Shown: positions 44,753 to 53,967, counted from the first letter of the stretch. The stretch is 64,000 nucleotides of DNA from Salisaeta longa DSM 21114 (GCF_000419585.1 NZ_ATTH01000001.1:3128766-3192765), one strand, 5' to 3'. Translations and numbers: made by a program. Notes: generated by a model from the sequence alone, not told the origin.

Positions 44753-45895
44753 CTACAGGTTGCCGCGCTTGGCTTGTTCGCGCTCAATGGCTTCAAAAAG
44801 GGCCTTGAAGTTGCCTTCGCCAAACGTGCGGGCCCCTTTCCGCTGGATGATTTCGAAGAATACCGTGGGACGGTCTTGCAGCGGCTTGGTAAAGATCTGC
44901 AGGAGGTAGCCTTCCGGATCGCGGTCTACCAGAATGCTTAGCTCATGCAGCGCGTCGATTTGTTCATCGATGTCGCCCACGCGCTTCTTCAGCGTTTCGG
45001 GGTTGTAGTAGGTGTCGGGCACCTCCAGGAACTCAACGCCGCGGCTGCGCAGGTCGCGCACGGTCGCAATGATGTCGTCGGTGGCAATGGCCACGTGCTG
45101 CACGCCCGCGCCGTTGTAAAACTCGAGGTACTCCTCAATCTGGCTTTTCCGTTTGCCTTCGGCCGGCTCGTTGATGGGAAATTTGATGCGCTCGTTGCCG
45201 TTGGCCATCACCTTCGACATCAGCGCGGAGTACTCCGTCGAGATGTCGTCGTCGGTGAAGTGGAGCATGTTGTAGAAGCCCATGGTGCGGGCGTAGTAGT
45301 CGACGTACTTGTCCATGTCGCCGCGCGCGACGTTCCCCACGCAATGGTCGACGTACTTCAGGCCGGTGGGCGTGGCGTGCCAGTCGTCGTTTTCGTACGG
45401 CACAAAGCCCGGGAAGAACAGCCCGTCGTAGGCCGAGCGGTCTACAAACGTGTGGATGGTGTCGCCGTAGGTGGCGATGGCTGCGGTTACGATCGTGCCG
45501 TCGGCATCCTCGTGGTGGGTGGGCTCGTGCACGGGCACCGCGCCGCGCGACGTCGCCTCCTGATAGGCCTGCGCGGCGTCGTCCACCCACAGGGCAATGT
45601 CCTTCACGCCATCGCCGTGGCGCTGTACGTGGTCGGCTACGGGGTGACCGGGCGTGAGCGCTGTCGTGAGCACAAACCGAATCTTGTCCTGCGTGAGGAG
45701 CCAGCTCGATGCTTCGCGGTGGCCGGTTTCGGGGCCGCGGTAGCCCGCGATGCTGAAGCCAAAGCAGTGGGCATAATAGAGCGCCGATTGTTTGGCGTTG
45801 CCAACGTAAAACTCAATGTAATCGGTGCCGTTGATCGGCAGAAAATCCTCGGCCGTCGTAGGATCCGTTTGGGGCGCTACAGTCGATTCTGGCAT
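44753..45895 (-). CDS. hpd: 4-hydroxyphenylpyruvate dioxygenase
   Basis: 380 residues from 45895 (MPESTVAPQT). YIEFYVGNAKQSALYYAHCF, LKYVDHCVGNV with an iron-ligand His, FYNMLHFTDDDISTEYSALM, GAGVQHVAIATDDIIATVRD with the second His, and PTVFFEIIQRKG with the Glu ligand. It converts 4-hydroxyphenylpyruvate to homogentisate, the substrate of the next gene hmgA. Both genes form an operon read on the minus strand. In-frame sequence upstream of 45895 is not family-like. Confidence 0.96.
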   Translation of the reverse strand: MPESTVAPQTDPTTAEDFLPINGTDYIEFYVGNAKQSALYYAHCFGFSIAGYRGPETGHREASSWLLTQDKIRFVLTTALTPGHPVADHVQRHGDGVKDIALWVDDAAQAYQEATSRGAVPVHEPTHHEDADGTIVTAAIATYGDTIHTFVDRSAYDGLFFPGFVPYENDDWHATPTGLKYVDHCVGNVARGDMDKYVDYYARTMGFYNMLHFTDDDISTEYSALMSKVMANGNERIKFPINEPAEGKRKSQIEEYLEFYNGAGVQHVAIATDDIIATVRDLRSRGVEFLEVPDTYYNPETLKKRVGDIDEQIDALHELSILVDRDPEGYLLQIFTKPLQDRPTVFFEIIQRKGARTFGEGNFKALFEAIEREQAKRGNL

Positions 45896-46001
45896 GGTAT
45901 ATCGGGACGGTGAGCGGAACGGCGAAAAAGCGCTTCCACAGCGCGCGATTTTTTGTTGCAGGTAAACTCGCAACGCATCGTTATTGCACGACGAGGGGGC
46001 T

Positions 46002-46778
46002 TCAACGTTCCTTTGTGGACGAGCGTCCGCGGTTGGCTGTGGCGGGCGTATGGTGGGCGGGCGCTGGCGCGTTGGTCAGCCGAAAAGTGATGGGAAGCTG
46101 CATGTGGATGGGGATGGCGGTGCCGTTGCGGGTGGCGGGCACGAAGCGGGTGGTTCGGAGGGCACGCACCGCGGCGGAGTCGCACAGGGGGTGCAGCGAT
46201 TTCCGGACCCGGATGCGCGCCGTTCGCCCGCTGGGCTGCACAACGAATGTGAGCACCACCTGGCCCTGGATGCCCTGCATGCGGGCCTCGCGCGGATACT
46301 CGATGTTTAGGTACAGCGAGCCCAGCCCGCCCTTCACCCCCGGCCCGCGGTTCATCGTGGCGCCTAGCGTGCGCATCGCGACCGCCGGAGGAACGTCATC
46401 GGTGGCTTCAGGCGGGGGCGGCACAGGCGCTCCAGAGCGGCCGGTGGTCGCCTGGGCCTCGGGCGATGGGTCGCGCTGCTGCGTGGGCGGCGGGGCGCCT
46501 ACGACGCCCAACAGCCGGTTGCGCGCCACGGAGGGGGCCGGCGCGTCAGCATCAGACGAGGGCGGACGTAGGTCGAGCAGTTGGATACGCTCGCTAGCGG
46601 CCGCTCGGGCGATCCACCCCACCCGGCCGGGCGCATCGATCCATGACGCCCACGGAAGGTGCACCGCGCCCAGACACAGCAGCAGCACCAGCACCACGCT
46701 CCCCAAGAGGCGGGTGCGGTACGTTGCCGGCCTGCGGCGACGCGACGGTAAACCGGCCGAGCGGTGGAGGCTGGACAT
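46002..46778 (-). CDS. TonB-like energy-transducing protein
   Basis: 258 residues. One membrane helix at about residues 24-42 (LLGSVVLVLLLCLGAVHLPW), then a Pro- and Ala-rich periplasmic stretch (VVGAPPPTQQRDPSPEAQAT) and a C-terminal TonB domain: YPREARMQGIQGQVVLTFVV and AVRALRTTRFVPATRNGTAI. It should couple inner-membrane energy to receptors such as SusC and BtuB. No exbB/exbD genes are near. The short central region suggests it spans a narrow periplasm or that another TonB serves most receptors. Confidence 0.9.
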   Translation of the reverse strand: MSSLHRSAGLPSRRRRPATYRTRLLGSVVLVLLLCLGAVHLPWASWIDAPGRVGWIARAAASERIQLLDLRPPSSDADAPAPSVARNRLLGVVGAPPPTQQRDPSPEAQATTGRSGAPVPPPPEATDDVPPAVAMRTLGATMNRGPGVKGGLGSLYLNIEYPREARMQGIQGQVVLTFVVQPSGRTARIRVRKSLHPLCDSAAVRALRTTRFVPATRNGTAIPIHMQLPITFRLTNAPAPAHHTPATANRGRSSTKER

Positions 46779-46866
46779 GGCGACCTCTCACGTTGGTTCT
46801 TCGATTCGTGTCCTCTTCATATTTTCAATGCACGAATTTCGAAGAAGTGCCGGGCAACGCTTCAGG

Positions 46867-47637
46867 TTACGGTGCGGCGCCCGTGCCAACCCGCAGCCCG
46901 CCATCGATGCGGAGCGCCGCGCCGGTTACAAACGCGCTCTCGTCGCTGGCCAGGTAGCAGGCCAGGCCGGTCAGCTCCTCGGGTTCGGCCATGCGTTGCT
47001 GGGGGGTGGCCCGCAGCACCGCCTCGTTAAAGCGCTCGTTGTCCCAAATCGCCTTGCTGAACTTCGTCTTTACAAAGCCCGGCACCATAGCATTGACGCG
47101 GATGTCCGCGTCCGCCAGCTCGGCCGCAAGCGTTTCGGTGAGCATTAGGACGGCTGCCTTGCTGGCGCAGTACACGCCCATGCCGGGAAAGGGCTGCTCG
47201 CCCGCAATGGAGGCCACGTTGATGACCGAGCCGCCGCCGTCGCCCAGCGCCGGGGCACAGGCCTGGATGGTGCGCCAGTAGCCCTTCACGTTTACGTCAA
47301 ACGTTTTGTCCCAGTGGCCTTCCTCGGCGGTGAGCAGTGGTCCAAAGTGCGGATTCGTCGCGGCGTTGTTGACCAGCACGTCGACGCCGCCGAAGGTGTC
47401 GACGGTGGTTTCCACGAGCTGCTGAATGGCGGCGCGGTCGCCGGTGTGGGCGGCGTGGGGGAGCGCCGTGCCGCCGGCGGCTTCGATGTCGGCAGCGACG
47501 GCGTCGAGGGTTTCTTGCGTGCGGCTCGACAGGACCACGCGGGCGCCGGCGGCGGCGTAAGCCTCCGCAATGGCGCGCCCAATGCCGCGCGAGGCGCCGG
47601 TGATAATGGCTACTTTGTCGGAGAGGTCGAACGACAT
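46867..47637 (-). CDS. short-chain dehydrogenase/reductase
   Basis: 256 residues. Rossmann motif [32 protein letters not shown] (the NNAG-type motif), catalytic Ser in [11 protein letters not shown] and Tyr/Lys in [13 protein letters not shown], ending [13 protein letters not shown]. It is a classical SDR that oxidises or reduces a secondary alcohol/ketone or acts in fatty-acid metabolism; the substrate cannot be told. Repeats lie upstream. Confidence 0.92.
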   Translation of the reverse strand: MSFDLSDKVAIITGASRGIGRAIAEAYAAAGARVVLSSRTQETLDAVAADIEAAGGTALPHAAHTGDRAAIQQLVETTVDTFGGVDVLVNNAATNPHFGPLLTAEEGHWDKTFDVNVKGYWRTIQACAPALGDGGGSVINVASIAGEQPFPGMGVYCASKAAVLMLTETLAAELADADIRVNAMVPGFVKTKFSKAIWDNERFNEAVLRATPQQRMAEPEELTGLACYLASDESAFVTGAALRIDGGLRVGTGAAP

Positions 47638-47719
47638 GATGCATCAACGTCTTGTGGAGAGTGCGCGTGGGGCCAACATAATGGCTGCGCTGCACTCCTG
47701 CATCCGCCCCGCCGTACCC

Positions 47720-48500
47720 TCTCCCGAAGGGTAATGTCCGCAGCCGGGCAATCTCCGCAATGGGGCGTTCGCCTTCGTACATGGAGATCGCACCACGGGC
47801 ATGACCTTCGGCCCCATCATAGATATGACCTTCGGCCCCCGCGTCCTTTACTTCGCACCAGTGGCATGACCAAGGCCCTTCAGTCCTCGCGATGACAGGA
47901 AAGGTTAGGTTGTTTTGGTGCGTTGCGCGTGCAGATGGGCAGACCACCCCGAATGGCCATCTGAACCATCAACGCTCCATTTTTCATCAACCACTGTTGT
48001 CATTGCGAGGAGCCAAAGGCGACGCGGGGGCCCTTGGGTCATGCTTGAAAGCGCAATCTCCGCAATCGGCCGTTGCCTTCGCACATGGAGATCGCCACGT
48101 CCTTCACTTCGTTCAGTCCTCGCGATGACACATTGCTTTTTGCTGCTCTGTTGCGTTGTGCGTGCAGATGGGCAGACCACCCCGAATAGCCATCTGAACC
48201 ATCAACGCTCTATTTTTCATCAACCACTGTTGTCATTGCGAGGAGCGGAGCGACGTGGCAATCTCCGCAGTGGAGCGTTACGCTCCGTACATGGAGATCG
48301 CACCACGGGCATGACCTTCCGGCCCCCACGTTGCTCACTGCCGCTCGCGCCTCGCGATGACACATCAGTTTTTGCTGCTTTGACACGTTGTGCGTGCATA
48401 TGGGCACACCACCCCGGACGGCCATTTGAACCATCAACGCGCGGCTTTTCGCGCACCCCGCAATGTCATTGCGAGGAGTGAGCGGATGCGAACGACGCGG
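47720..48500 (+). repeat. tandem composite repeats, period 233 bases
   Basis: GTCATTGCGAGG arms occur at 47999, 48232 and 48465, exactly 233 bases apart. Each unit has a hairpin (GTCATTGCGAGGAG ... GGAGATCGC ... CTCGCGATGACA) plus a linker with GCAGATGGGCAGACCACC and GAACCATCAACGC. A partial unit lies at 47720-47895. No open frame is conserved across copies, so the copies are non-coding. Confidence 0.85.
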
Positions 48501-48551
48501 CAATCTCCCCAGCCGGGCAATCTCCCCAGCCGGGCAACCTCCCCAGCCGGG
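48501..48551 (+). repeat. 17-base minisatellite, 3 copies
   Basis: Three units of CAATCTCCCCAGCCGGG (the third with CAACCT), just before the CRISPR leader. The equivalent place in the second locus (53109-53261) has nine copies. Confidence 0.85.
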
Positions 48552-48559
48552 CAACCCTC

Positions 48560-48905
48560 CGCGCTAGCCCACCGCAAAAAAAGCGGGCCGCGGCGCTTGA
48601 CATTCTCCAGCCGCTTACATACCCTGCAATCGTGTGGCGTTGAAATCAGTGCTACGTCATTGAATTCAACGCGCGCTTCAGACCTAAAATGTCCGCTCAA
48701 GGCGGGGGGTCTGCGGCACACGCGCAAGGTGTTCTTTTACATAGGGTTGCGCAAAATGCCTTCACGATGGCTTCATCAAAAGCCATGAAGCAAGCGCATG
48801 CTAGCACAGGGTCTGCAGAAATGACGCCTCCGTGCTACGACCAACGGCCTGCAGCGGCCGCAACAGCTGCCTTTCGCACCGGTATTCACCTCTCCTTCAG
48901 GTACC
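48560..48905 (+). promoter_or_regulatory. CRISPR leader, copy 1
   Basis: About 340 bases that occur before all three groups of CRISPR repeats, from a CCGCAAAAAAAGCGG hairpin through ATGCTAGCACAGGGTCTG to CTTCAGGTACC just before the first repeat. The shared position and orientation mark it as the leader with promoter and adaptation signals. It has no coding frame common to the three copies. Confidence 0.75.
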
Positions 48906-49098
48906 GTCGGAAGTCTTGCCTCCATTCCAAGAGGATTGAAACCTGGCATTCCGGACCAAGGGAGGTACTGGTCCAAGACGATGAGTCGGAAGTCTTGCCT
49001 CCATTCCAAGAGGATTGAAACTTTGGCTGGTCTATCGGCACAATCGCCGATAACCAAAAAAGTCGGAAGTCTTGCCTCCATTCCAAGAGGATTGAAAC
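48906..49098 (+). CRISPR. CRISPR array 1a (3 repeats, 2 full spacers)
   Basis: Repeats of 37 bases at 48906, 48985 and 49062, starting GTCGGAAGTCTTGCCTCC and ending CAAGAGGATTGAAAC. Spacers are 42 and 40 bases and are identical to the first two spacers of array 1b. The third repeat is followed by only 17 bases of a spacer before the leader begins again. The ATTGAAAC end is common in type I-B, I-A and III repeats; type cannot be set without cas genes. Confidence 0.95.
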
Positions 49099-49114
49099 GG
49101 GCCGAACCACTCAC

Positions 49115-49408
49115 GCTTACTACCCTGCAATCCGTGTGGCGTTGAAATCAGTGCTACGTCATTGAATTCAACGCGCGCTTCAGACCTAAAATGTCCGCTC
49201 AAGGCGGGGGGGTCTGCGGCACACGCGCAAGGTGTTCTTTACATAGGGTTGCGCAAAATGCCTTCACGATGGCTTCATCAAAAGCCATGAAGCAAGCGCA
49301 TGCTAGCACCAGGGTCTGCAGAAATGACGCCTCCGTGCTACGACCAACGGCCTGCAGCGGCCGCAACAGCTGCCTTTCGCACCGGTATTCACCTCTCCTT
49401 CAGGTACC
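49115..49408 (+). promoter_or_regulatory. CRISPR leader, copy 2 (duplicated)
   Basis: Second copy of the leader, starting GCTTACTACC and ending CTTCAGGTACC before array 1b. It lacks the first 50 bases of copy 1 (the hairpin and CTTGACATTCTCC part). It may act as an internal promoter. Confidence 0.75.
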
Positions 49409-49996
49409 GTCGGAAGTCTTGCCTCCATTCCAAGAGGATTGAAACCTGGCATTCCGGACCAAGGGAGGTACTGGTCCAAGACGATGAGTCGGAAGTCTTG
49501 CCTCCATTCCAAGAGGATTGAAACTTTGGCTGGTCTATCGGCACAATCGCCGATAACCAAAAAAGTCGGAAGTCTTGCCTCCATTCCAAGAGGATTGAAA
49601 CGGGCCGAACCACTCACGGTTAATGCTTCCGTGGTCCACGAATGTCGGAAGTCTTGCCTCCATTCCAAGAGGATTGAAACAGCGTCGCGACCACGTCGCG
49701 ACCCTTGTAGTCGCCGGCCGCCAGTCGGAAGTCTTGCCTCCATTCCAAGAGGATTGAAACACGATCGCCGCGAACGGCTCTTCGTGGATCTCGAATTGGT
49801 CGGCCTCGTCGGAAGTTTTGCCTCCATTCCAAGAGGATTGAAACGGTGCAACACCCGATCATAGTCGCCGGCGTTGATAAGGTCGGAAGTTTTGCCTCCA
49901 TTCCAAGAGGATTGAAACGTGAATTGCAGTACACGGCGTTACGGTATTACGAATGGTGCGTCGGAAGTCTTGCCTCCATTCCAAGAGGATTGATGG
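49409..49996 (+). CRISPR. CRISPR array 1b (8 repeats, 7 spacers)
   Basis: Repeats start at 49409, 49488, 49565, 49644, 49724, 49808, 49882 and 49960. Spacers are 37-47 bases. The sixth and seventh repeats carry one C-to-T change (AAGTTTTG) and the last ends GATTGATGG instead of GATTGAAAC, the normal sign of the leader-distal end. Array direction is therefore plus, leader on the left. No cas gene is in the window. Confidence 0.97.
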
Positions 49997-50047
49997 CTTC
50001 CAGCAGTGCCTGACACGCGCTAACGCCGCACCCCGAGCATATACACC

Positions 50048-50077
50048 AACGCCTGCCCGCGTCTGCGAGCAGGCGTT
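50048..50077 (+). terminator. hairpin after CRISPR array 1
   Basis: AACGCCTG pairs with CAGGCGTT, followed by a T-rich stretch. A similar hairpin follows array 2 (54023-54053), so it probably ends the array transcript. Confidence 0.65.
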
Positions 50078-50165
50078 TCGTGTTTGAAGGGGGAAGGAGG
50101 TGCCCCAAGGCTCCATCCTTGCGCACGCGGTCGGCGGGCAGCGTTGCTGCGCACCGCCTTCCGCC

Positions 50166-50906
50166 CTAGGCCGCCCGGCGCAGGCGCACATCCAGGTACC
50201 CCGACAGGCCCACATAAAACGCCGGGTAGAGCATAGACACCGGCAGGCCCCAGGGCTGCGCCCACGTTGGCACGGCCGGGTAGGTGGGCAAGAAGCCCAC
50301 CAGCAGCGCCAGCCACCCCAGCGCGCCGCCAATGATCCACGGCTTCCAGGGCGACGGCGCCTGGTTGGGATAGATGAAGCGCACCGGCGCCACGGTAAGC
50401 GCTGTGGCCAGCAGCACCACCCCCAGCATCACCGCGCGGCCCGTAGCGCCGTACGCCGCGTGCAACAGGCCCGCGTAATACGCCAGAATATTCCAGTACG
50501 ACGGAAAGCCCAAAAAGAACCCGTCGGCTGCCTGCTTGGCGCTGTGGTTGGCAAAGCCAAACAAACTCGCCGTCATGGCCAGCCCCACCCACACCACATC
50601 GGGGCCCGCGAGCCAGCCCATGCGCCACACCAGCACCAGCGGCAGAAACGTAAACGTGAGGTAGTCAACGATATTGTCGATCAGGCCGCCGTCGATGCGG
50701 GCGGCATGGATGGTTACCGCCCAGCGGCGCGCCAGCGGCCCGTCGGCCGCGTCAATGAGCACGGCAAGCCCCAGCATGGCAAATGCCCACGCCGGGGCCG
50801 GGGGCGTGCGCATCACGTACCACAAGGCCGCGAGCGCGCACAGCACGCCCGACGCCGTGAAGAGATGCACGGCGTACGCCCGTACGGTCGGCCACGCATC
50901 AGACAT
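50166..50906 (-). CDS. pcs: phosphatidylcholine synthase-like CDP-alcohol phosphatidyltransferase
   Basis: 246 residues with about seven membrane segments. The catalytic motif is LIDAADGPLARRWAVTIHAA followed by RIDGGLIDNIVDYLTFTFLP, i.e. D-G-x-x-A-R-x(8)-x-x-x-x-D-x-x-x-D of the CDP-alcohol family with Pcs-like continuation. NHSAKQAADGFFLGFPSYWN also matches Pcs. It would condense CDP-diacylglycerol with choline to phosphatidylcholine. It sits between CRISPR array 1 and the divergent pyrG, an unusual place for a lipid gene but not necessarily a transferred one. Confidence 0.85.
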   Translation of the reverse strand: MSDAWPTVRAYAVHLFTASGVLCALAALWYVMRTPPAPAWAFAMLGLAVLIDAADGPLARRWAVTIHAARIDGGLIDNIVDYLTFTFLPLVLVWRMGWLAGPDVVWVGLAMTASLFGFANHSAKQAADGFFLGFPSYWNILAYYAGLLHAAYGATGRAVMLGVVLLATALTVAPVRFIYPNQAPSPWKPWIIGGALGWLALLVGFLPTYPAVPTWAQPWGLPVSMLYPAFYVGLSGYLDVRLRRAA

Positions 50907-51058
50907 AGCACCCTCGATTGATCATCTCCAAACAGAAAAGCCGCGTGACCTTCACCACCGGCAGGCCCGGGCCCGCCGGTTCCCCATTGAAAGACGCGTA
51001 GCTTGCGCGTATGTTGTCTTCCAGTTCTTCTGCGTGCATCACCCGACCCCACCGACCC

Positions 51059-52750
51059 GTGCAAACGAAATATATTTTTGTGACCGGCGGCGTCACCTCG
51101 TCGCTCGGCAAAGGCATCTTTAGCGCTTCGCTGGGCCGCCTGCTCGAAGCGCGCGGCCTGCGCGTCACCATCCAAAAGTTCGACCCGTACATCAACGTCG
51201 ATCCGGGGACGATGAACCCCTACGAGCACGGCGAGGTGTACGTGACCGAAGACGGCGCCGAGACCGATCTCGACCTGGGCCACTACGAGCGCTTTTTGGG
51301 CCGCCCCACCTCGCAGGCCAATAACGTAACCACCGGCCGCGTGTACTCGGAGGTCATCGCCAAGGAGCGCGCCGGCGCCTACCTCGGCAAAACCGTGCAG
51401 GTGGTGCCGCACATCATCGACGAGATCAAGCACTGGATGCTGAAGCTCGGCCAAACCGGCACGTACGACGTCGTCATCACCGAGATTGGCGGCACCGTGG
51501 GCGACATCGAGAGCCAGCCGTACCTGGAGGCCATCCGGCAGCTGCGCAACGAGCTGGGCCGCGCCAACTCGATGCTCGCGCACCTTACCCTAGTGCCGTA
51601 CCTGCGCGCCGCGGGCGAGCTCAAGACGAAGCCCACCCAGCACTCCGTTAAAACGCTGCTGGCCAACGGCTTGCAGCCCGACGTGCTGGTGTGCCGCTCG
51701 GAGCGCGCCCTGAGCGCCGAGATCCGCGAAAAGATCGCCCTGTTCTGCAACGTAGAAACCGAGGCGGTGCTGCAGATGCTGGACGCCGAGACAATCTACG
51801 AGGTGCCGCTGCTGCTGCAAGACGAGCAGGCCGGCACGCTGGCCGTCAACCACCTGTTTTCGGATAGCGAGCGGGCGCAGATCGCCGACACGCCCGACCT
51901 CGACGCCTGGGTGAACTTCCTGAAGCAGCTCAAGAATCCGGAAGCTACCGTGCCCATTGCGCTTGTGGGAAAGTACGTGGAGCACCAGGACGCGTACAAG
52001 TCGATTACGGAAAGCTTGATGCTGGCCGGCGTGCCCGACCAACTCCAGATCGACATCTCGTTTGTGCTGTCGGACGACCTAACGCCCGACAATGTGGCCG
52101 ACCGGCTGGGCGATGTGGCGGGGGTGCTGGTGGCCCCCGGGTTTGGCGATCGCGGCATTGCGGGCAAAATTGCGGCGGTGCAGTACGCCCGCACCCACGA
52201 GCTTCCGTTCTTTGGCATTTGCCTGGGGCTGCAATGCGCCATCGTGGAGTTCGCGCGCCACGTGTGCGGATGGGACGACGCGCACTCGACCGAGTTTGAC
52301 CCCGAGACGCCGCATCCCGTCATCAACCTGATGGAGACCCAGAAGAACATCTCGGACAAGGGCGGCACGATGCGGCTCGGTCAGTACACCTGTGCGCTGA
52401 GGGAGGGGTCGCGGGCGCGCCGCGTGTACGGCACCAATGTGGTACAGGAGCGCCACCGGCACCGCTACGAGGTGAACAACGTGCTGCGCTACCGCCTGCG
52501 CGAGGAGGGGCTGCGCTTTACGGGCGTCAATCCCGAGACCGACCTGGTGGAGATCGTAGAGCTGCCCGACCATCCGTGGTTTTTGGGCGTGCAGTTTCAT
52601 CCGGAGTACCGCAGCACGGTGGGCCACCCGCATCCCCTGTTTTGCTCGTTTGTGTCGGCCTGCTCGGCCGTGGCCCGCGAGCGCAACCTGATGGGGCGTC
52701 CGCAGCCGCCGGAGCAGCAGGTGATTCCGCTGGCGTCGGCCGATATGTGA
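51059..52750 (+). CDS. pyrG: CTP synthase
   Basis: 563 residues from GTG 51059; an ATG at 51011 would add 16 non-conserved residues. TKYIFVTGGVTSSLGKGIFS is the synthetase start, with VTEDGAETDLDLGHYERFLG and EIGGTVGDIESQPYLEAIRQ; the glutaminase half has FFGICLGLQCAIVEFARHVC with the catalytic Cys, and LGVQFHPEYRSTVGHPHPLF with the catalytic His-Glu. It turns UTP and glutamine into CTP. Essential gene. Confidence 0.96.
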   Translation: MQTKYIFVTGGVTSSLGKGIFSASLGRLLEARGLRVTIQKFDPYINVDPGTMNPYEHGEVYVTEDGAETDLDLGHYERFLGRPTSQANNVTTGRVYSEVIAKERAGAYLGKTVQVVPHIIDEIKHWMLKLGQTGTYDVVITEIGGTVGDIESQPYLEAIRQLRNELGRANSMLAHLTLVPYLRAAGELKTKPTQHSVKTLLANGLQPDVLVCRSERALSAEIREKIALFCNVETEAVLQMLDAETIYEVPLLLQDEQAGTLAVNHLFSDSERAQIADTPDLDAWVNFLKQLKNPEATVPIALVGKYVEHQDAYKSITESLMLAGVPDQLQIDISFVLSDDLTPDNVADRLGDVAGVLVAPGFGDRGIAGKIAAVQYARTHELPFFGICLGLQCAIVEFARHVCGWDDAHSTEFDPETPHPVINLMETQKNISDKGGTMRLGQYTCALREGSRARRVYGTNVVQERHRHRYEVNNVLRYRLREEGLRFTGVNPETDLVEIVELPDHPWFLGVQFHPEYRSTVGHPHPLFCSFVSACSAVARERNLMGRPQPPEQQVIPLASADM

Positions 52751-52764
52751 GCTGCGCCTGCGTT

Positions 52765-53108
52765 GGGCATGCAGATGGGCGAACCGGTCCGAACAGCCCT
52801 CTGAACCATCGACGCCTTGTTTGTGGCATCAACCACTGTTGTCATTGCGAGGAGCGGAGCGACGTGGCAATCTCCGCAGTGGAGCGTTACGCTCCGTACA
52901 TGGAGATCGCCACGTCACTCCCTTCGGTCGTTCCTCGCGATGACATATTGCTTTTTGCTGCTCTGTTGCGTTGCGCGTGCAGATGGGCACACCACCCCGA
53001 ACAACCATTTGAACCATCAACGCGCGGCTTTTCGCGCACCCCGCAATGTCATTGCGAGGAGTGAGCGGATGCGAACGACGCGGGGGCCCTTGGGTCATGC
53101 TGAAAGCG
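52765..53108 (+). repeat. composite hairpin repeats between pyrG and CRISPR locus 2
   Basis: The best-preserved hairpin is at 52840-52945: arms TGTCATTGCGAGGA and TCCTCGCGATGACA, inner arms ACGTGGCAATCTCC and GGAGATCGCCACGT, and a central GGAGCGTTACGCTCC. A second arm starts at 53048. Linkers contain GCAGATGGGC and AACCATCAACGC. Confidence 0.85.
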
Positions 53109-53261
53109 CAATCTCCCCATCCGGGCAATCTCCCCATCCGGGCAATCTCCCCATCCGGGCAATCTCCTCAGCCGGGCAATCTCCCCATCCGGGCAATCTC
53201 CTCAGCCGGGCAATCTCCTCAGCCGGGCAACCTCCGCAGCCGGGCAACCTCCGCAGCCGGG
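53109..53261 (+). repeat. 17-base minisatellite, 9 copies
   Basis: Nine units of CAATCTCCYCAKCCGGG type, starting every 17 bases from 53109, then a partial unit at 53262. It precedes the second leader just as three units precede the first one. Confidence 0.9.
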
Positions 53262-53279
53262 CAACCCTCCGCGCTAGCC

Positions 53280-53615
53280 CACCGCAAAAAAAGCGGGCCG
53301 CGGCACTTGACATTCTCCAGCCGCTTATATACCCTGCTTTTGCGTGATGTTGAAATCAGTGCTATGCCATTGAATTCAACGCGCGTTGCAGACCTAAAAT
53401 GTCCGCTCAAGGCGGGGGGTCTGCGACACACGCGCAAGGTGTTCTTTTACATAGGGTTACGCAAAACGCCTTCATGGCGGCTTCACCAAAAGCCATGAAG
53501 CAAGCGCATGCTAGAACAGGGTCTGCAGAAATGACGCCTCCGAGCTACCACCAACGGCTTGCAGCGGCCGCAACAGCTGCCTTTCGCACCGGTATTCATC
53601 TCTCCTTCAGGTACC
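53280..53615 (+). promoter_or_regulatory. CRISPR leader, copy 3
   Basis: About 335 bases, clearly homologous to leader copies 1 and 2 but with several substitutions (e.g. TTTTGCGTGATGTTGAAATC, GGGTTACGCAAAACGCC), so the two CRISPR loci separated earlier than the recent 502-base duplication. Ends CTTCAGGTACC before the first repeat. Confidence 0.75.
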
Positions 53616-53967
53616 GTCGGAAGTCTTGCCTCCATTCCAAGAGGATTGAAACCCTATATTAATCGCCTGGTTGATGGCAGGCGATTTAAAATGGAAGGTC
53701 GGAAGTCTTGCCTCCATTCCAAGAGGATTGAAACGAATGTATGATGAATCTCTGTTCAACAAATTGATTCACAGTCGGAAGTCTTGCCTCCATTCCAAGA
53801 GGATTGAAACCTGCGGCGGTCGGTGTCGAGTATGTCGTATATCGTCTGCATGTCGGAAGTCTTGCCTCCATTCCAAGAGGATTGAAACGGGGCTTTTTCA
53901 ATCAAATCATATACTGTGATATACACCATAGTCGGAAGTCTTGCCTCCATTCCAAGAGGATTGATGG
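53616..53967 (+). CRISPR. CRISPR array 2 (5 repeats, 4 spacers)
   Basis: Repeats start at 53616, 53698, 53774, 53852 and 53931 and equal the array 1 consensus. Spacers of 45, 39, 41 and 42 bases share none with array 1. The last repeat ends GATTGATGG, the same variant as in array 1b. The first spacer holds a palindrome, AATCGCCTG and CAGGCGATT. Three of the four spacers are AT-rich compared with those of array 1. Confidence 0.97.

Larger units (their letters stand above)
48613..49617 (+). repeat. 502/503-base tandem duplication of leader plus first CRISPR units
   Basis: Copy 1 (48613-49114) and copy 2 (49115-49617) hold most of the leader, three repeats, two full spacers and the first 17 bases of a third spacer. 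The copies differ only by about five single-base insertions or deletions, mostly in homopolymers, and by no substitution I could find. The breakpoint falls inside the third spacer. Confidence 0.85.

Noticed and set aside
49303..49854. Open frames through the CRISPR arrays, in both directions
   Set aside because: They arise because the 37-base repeat plus spacers happen to lack stops; the repeated peptide ILLEWRQDFR is simply the translated repeat.
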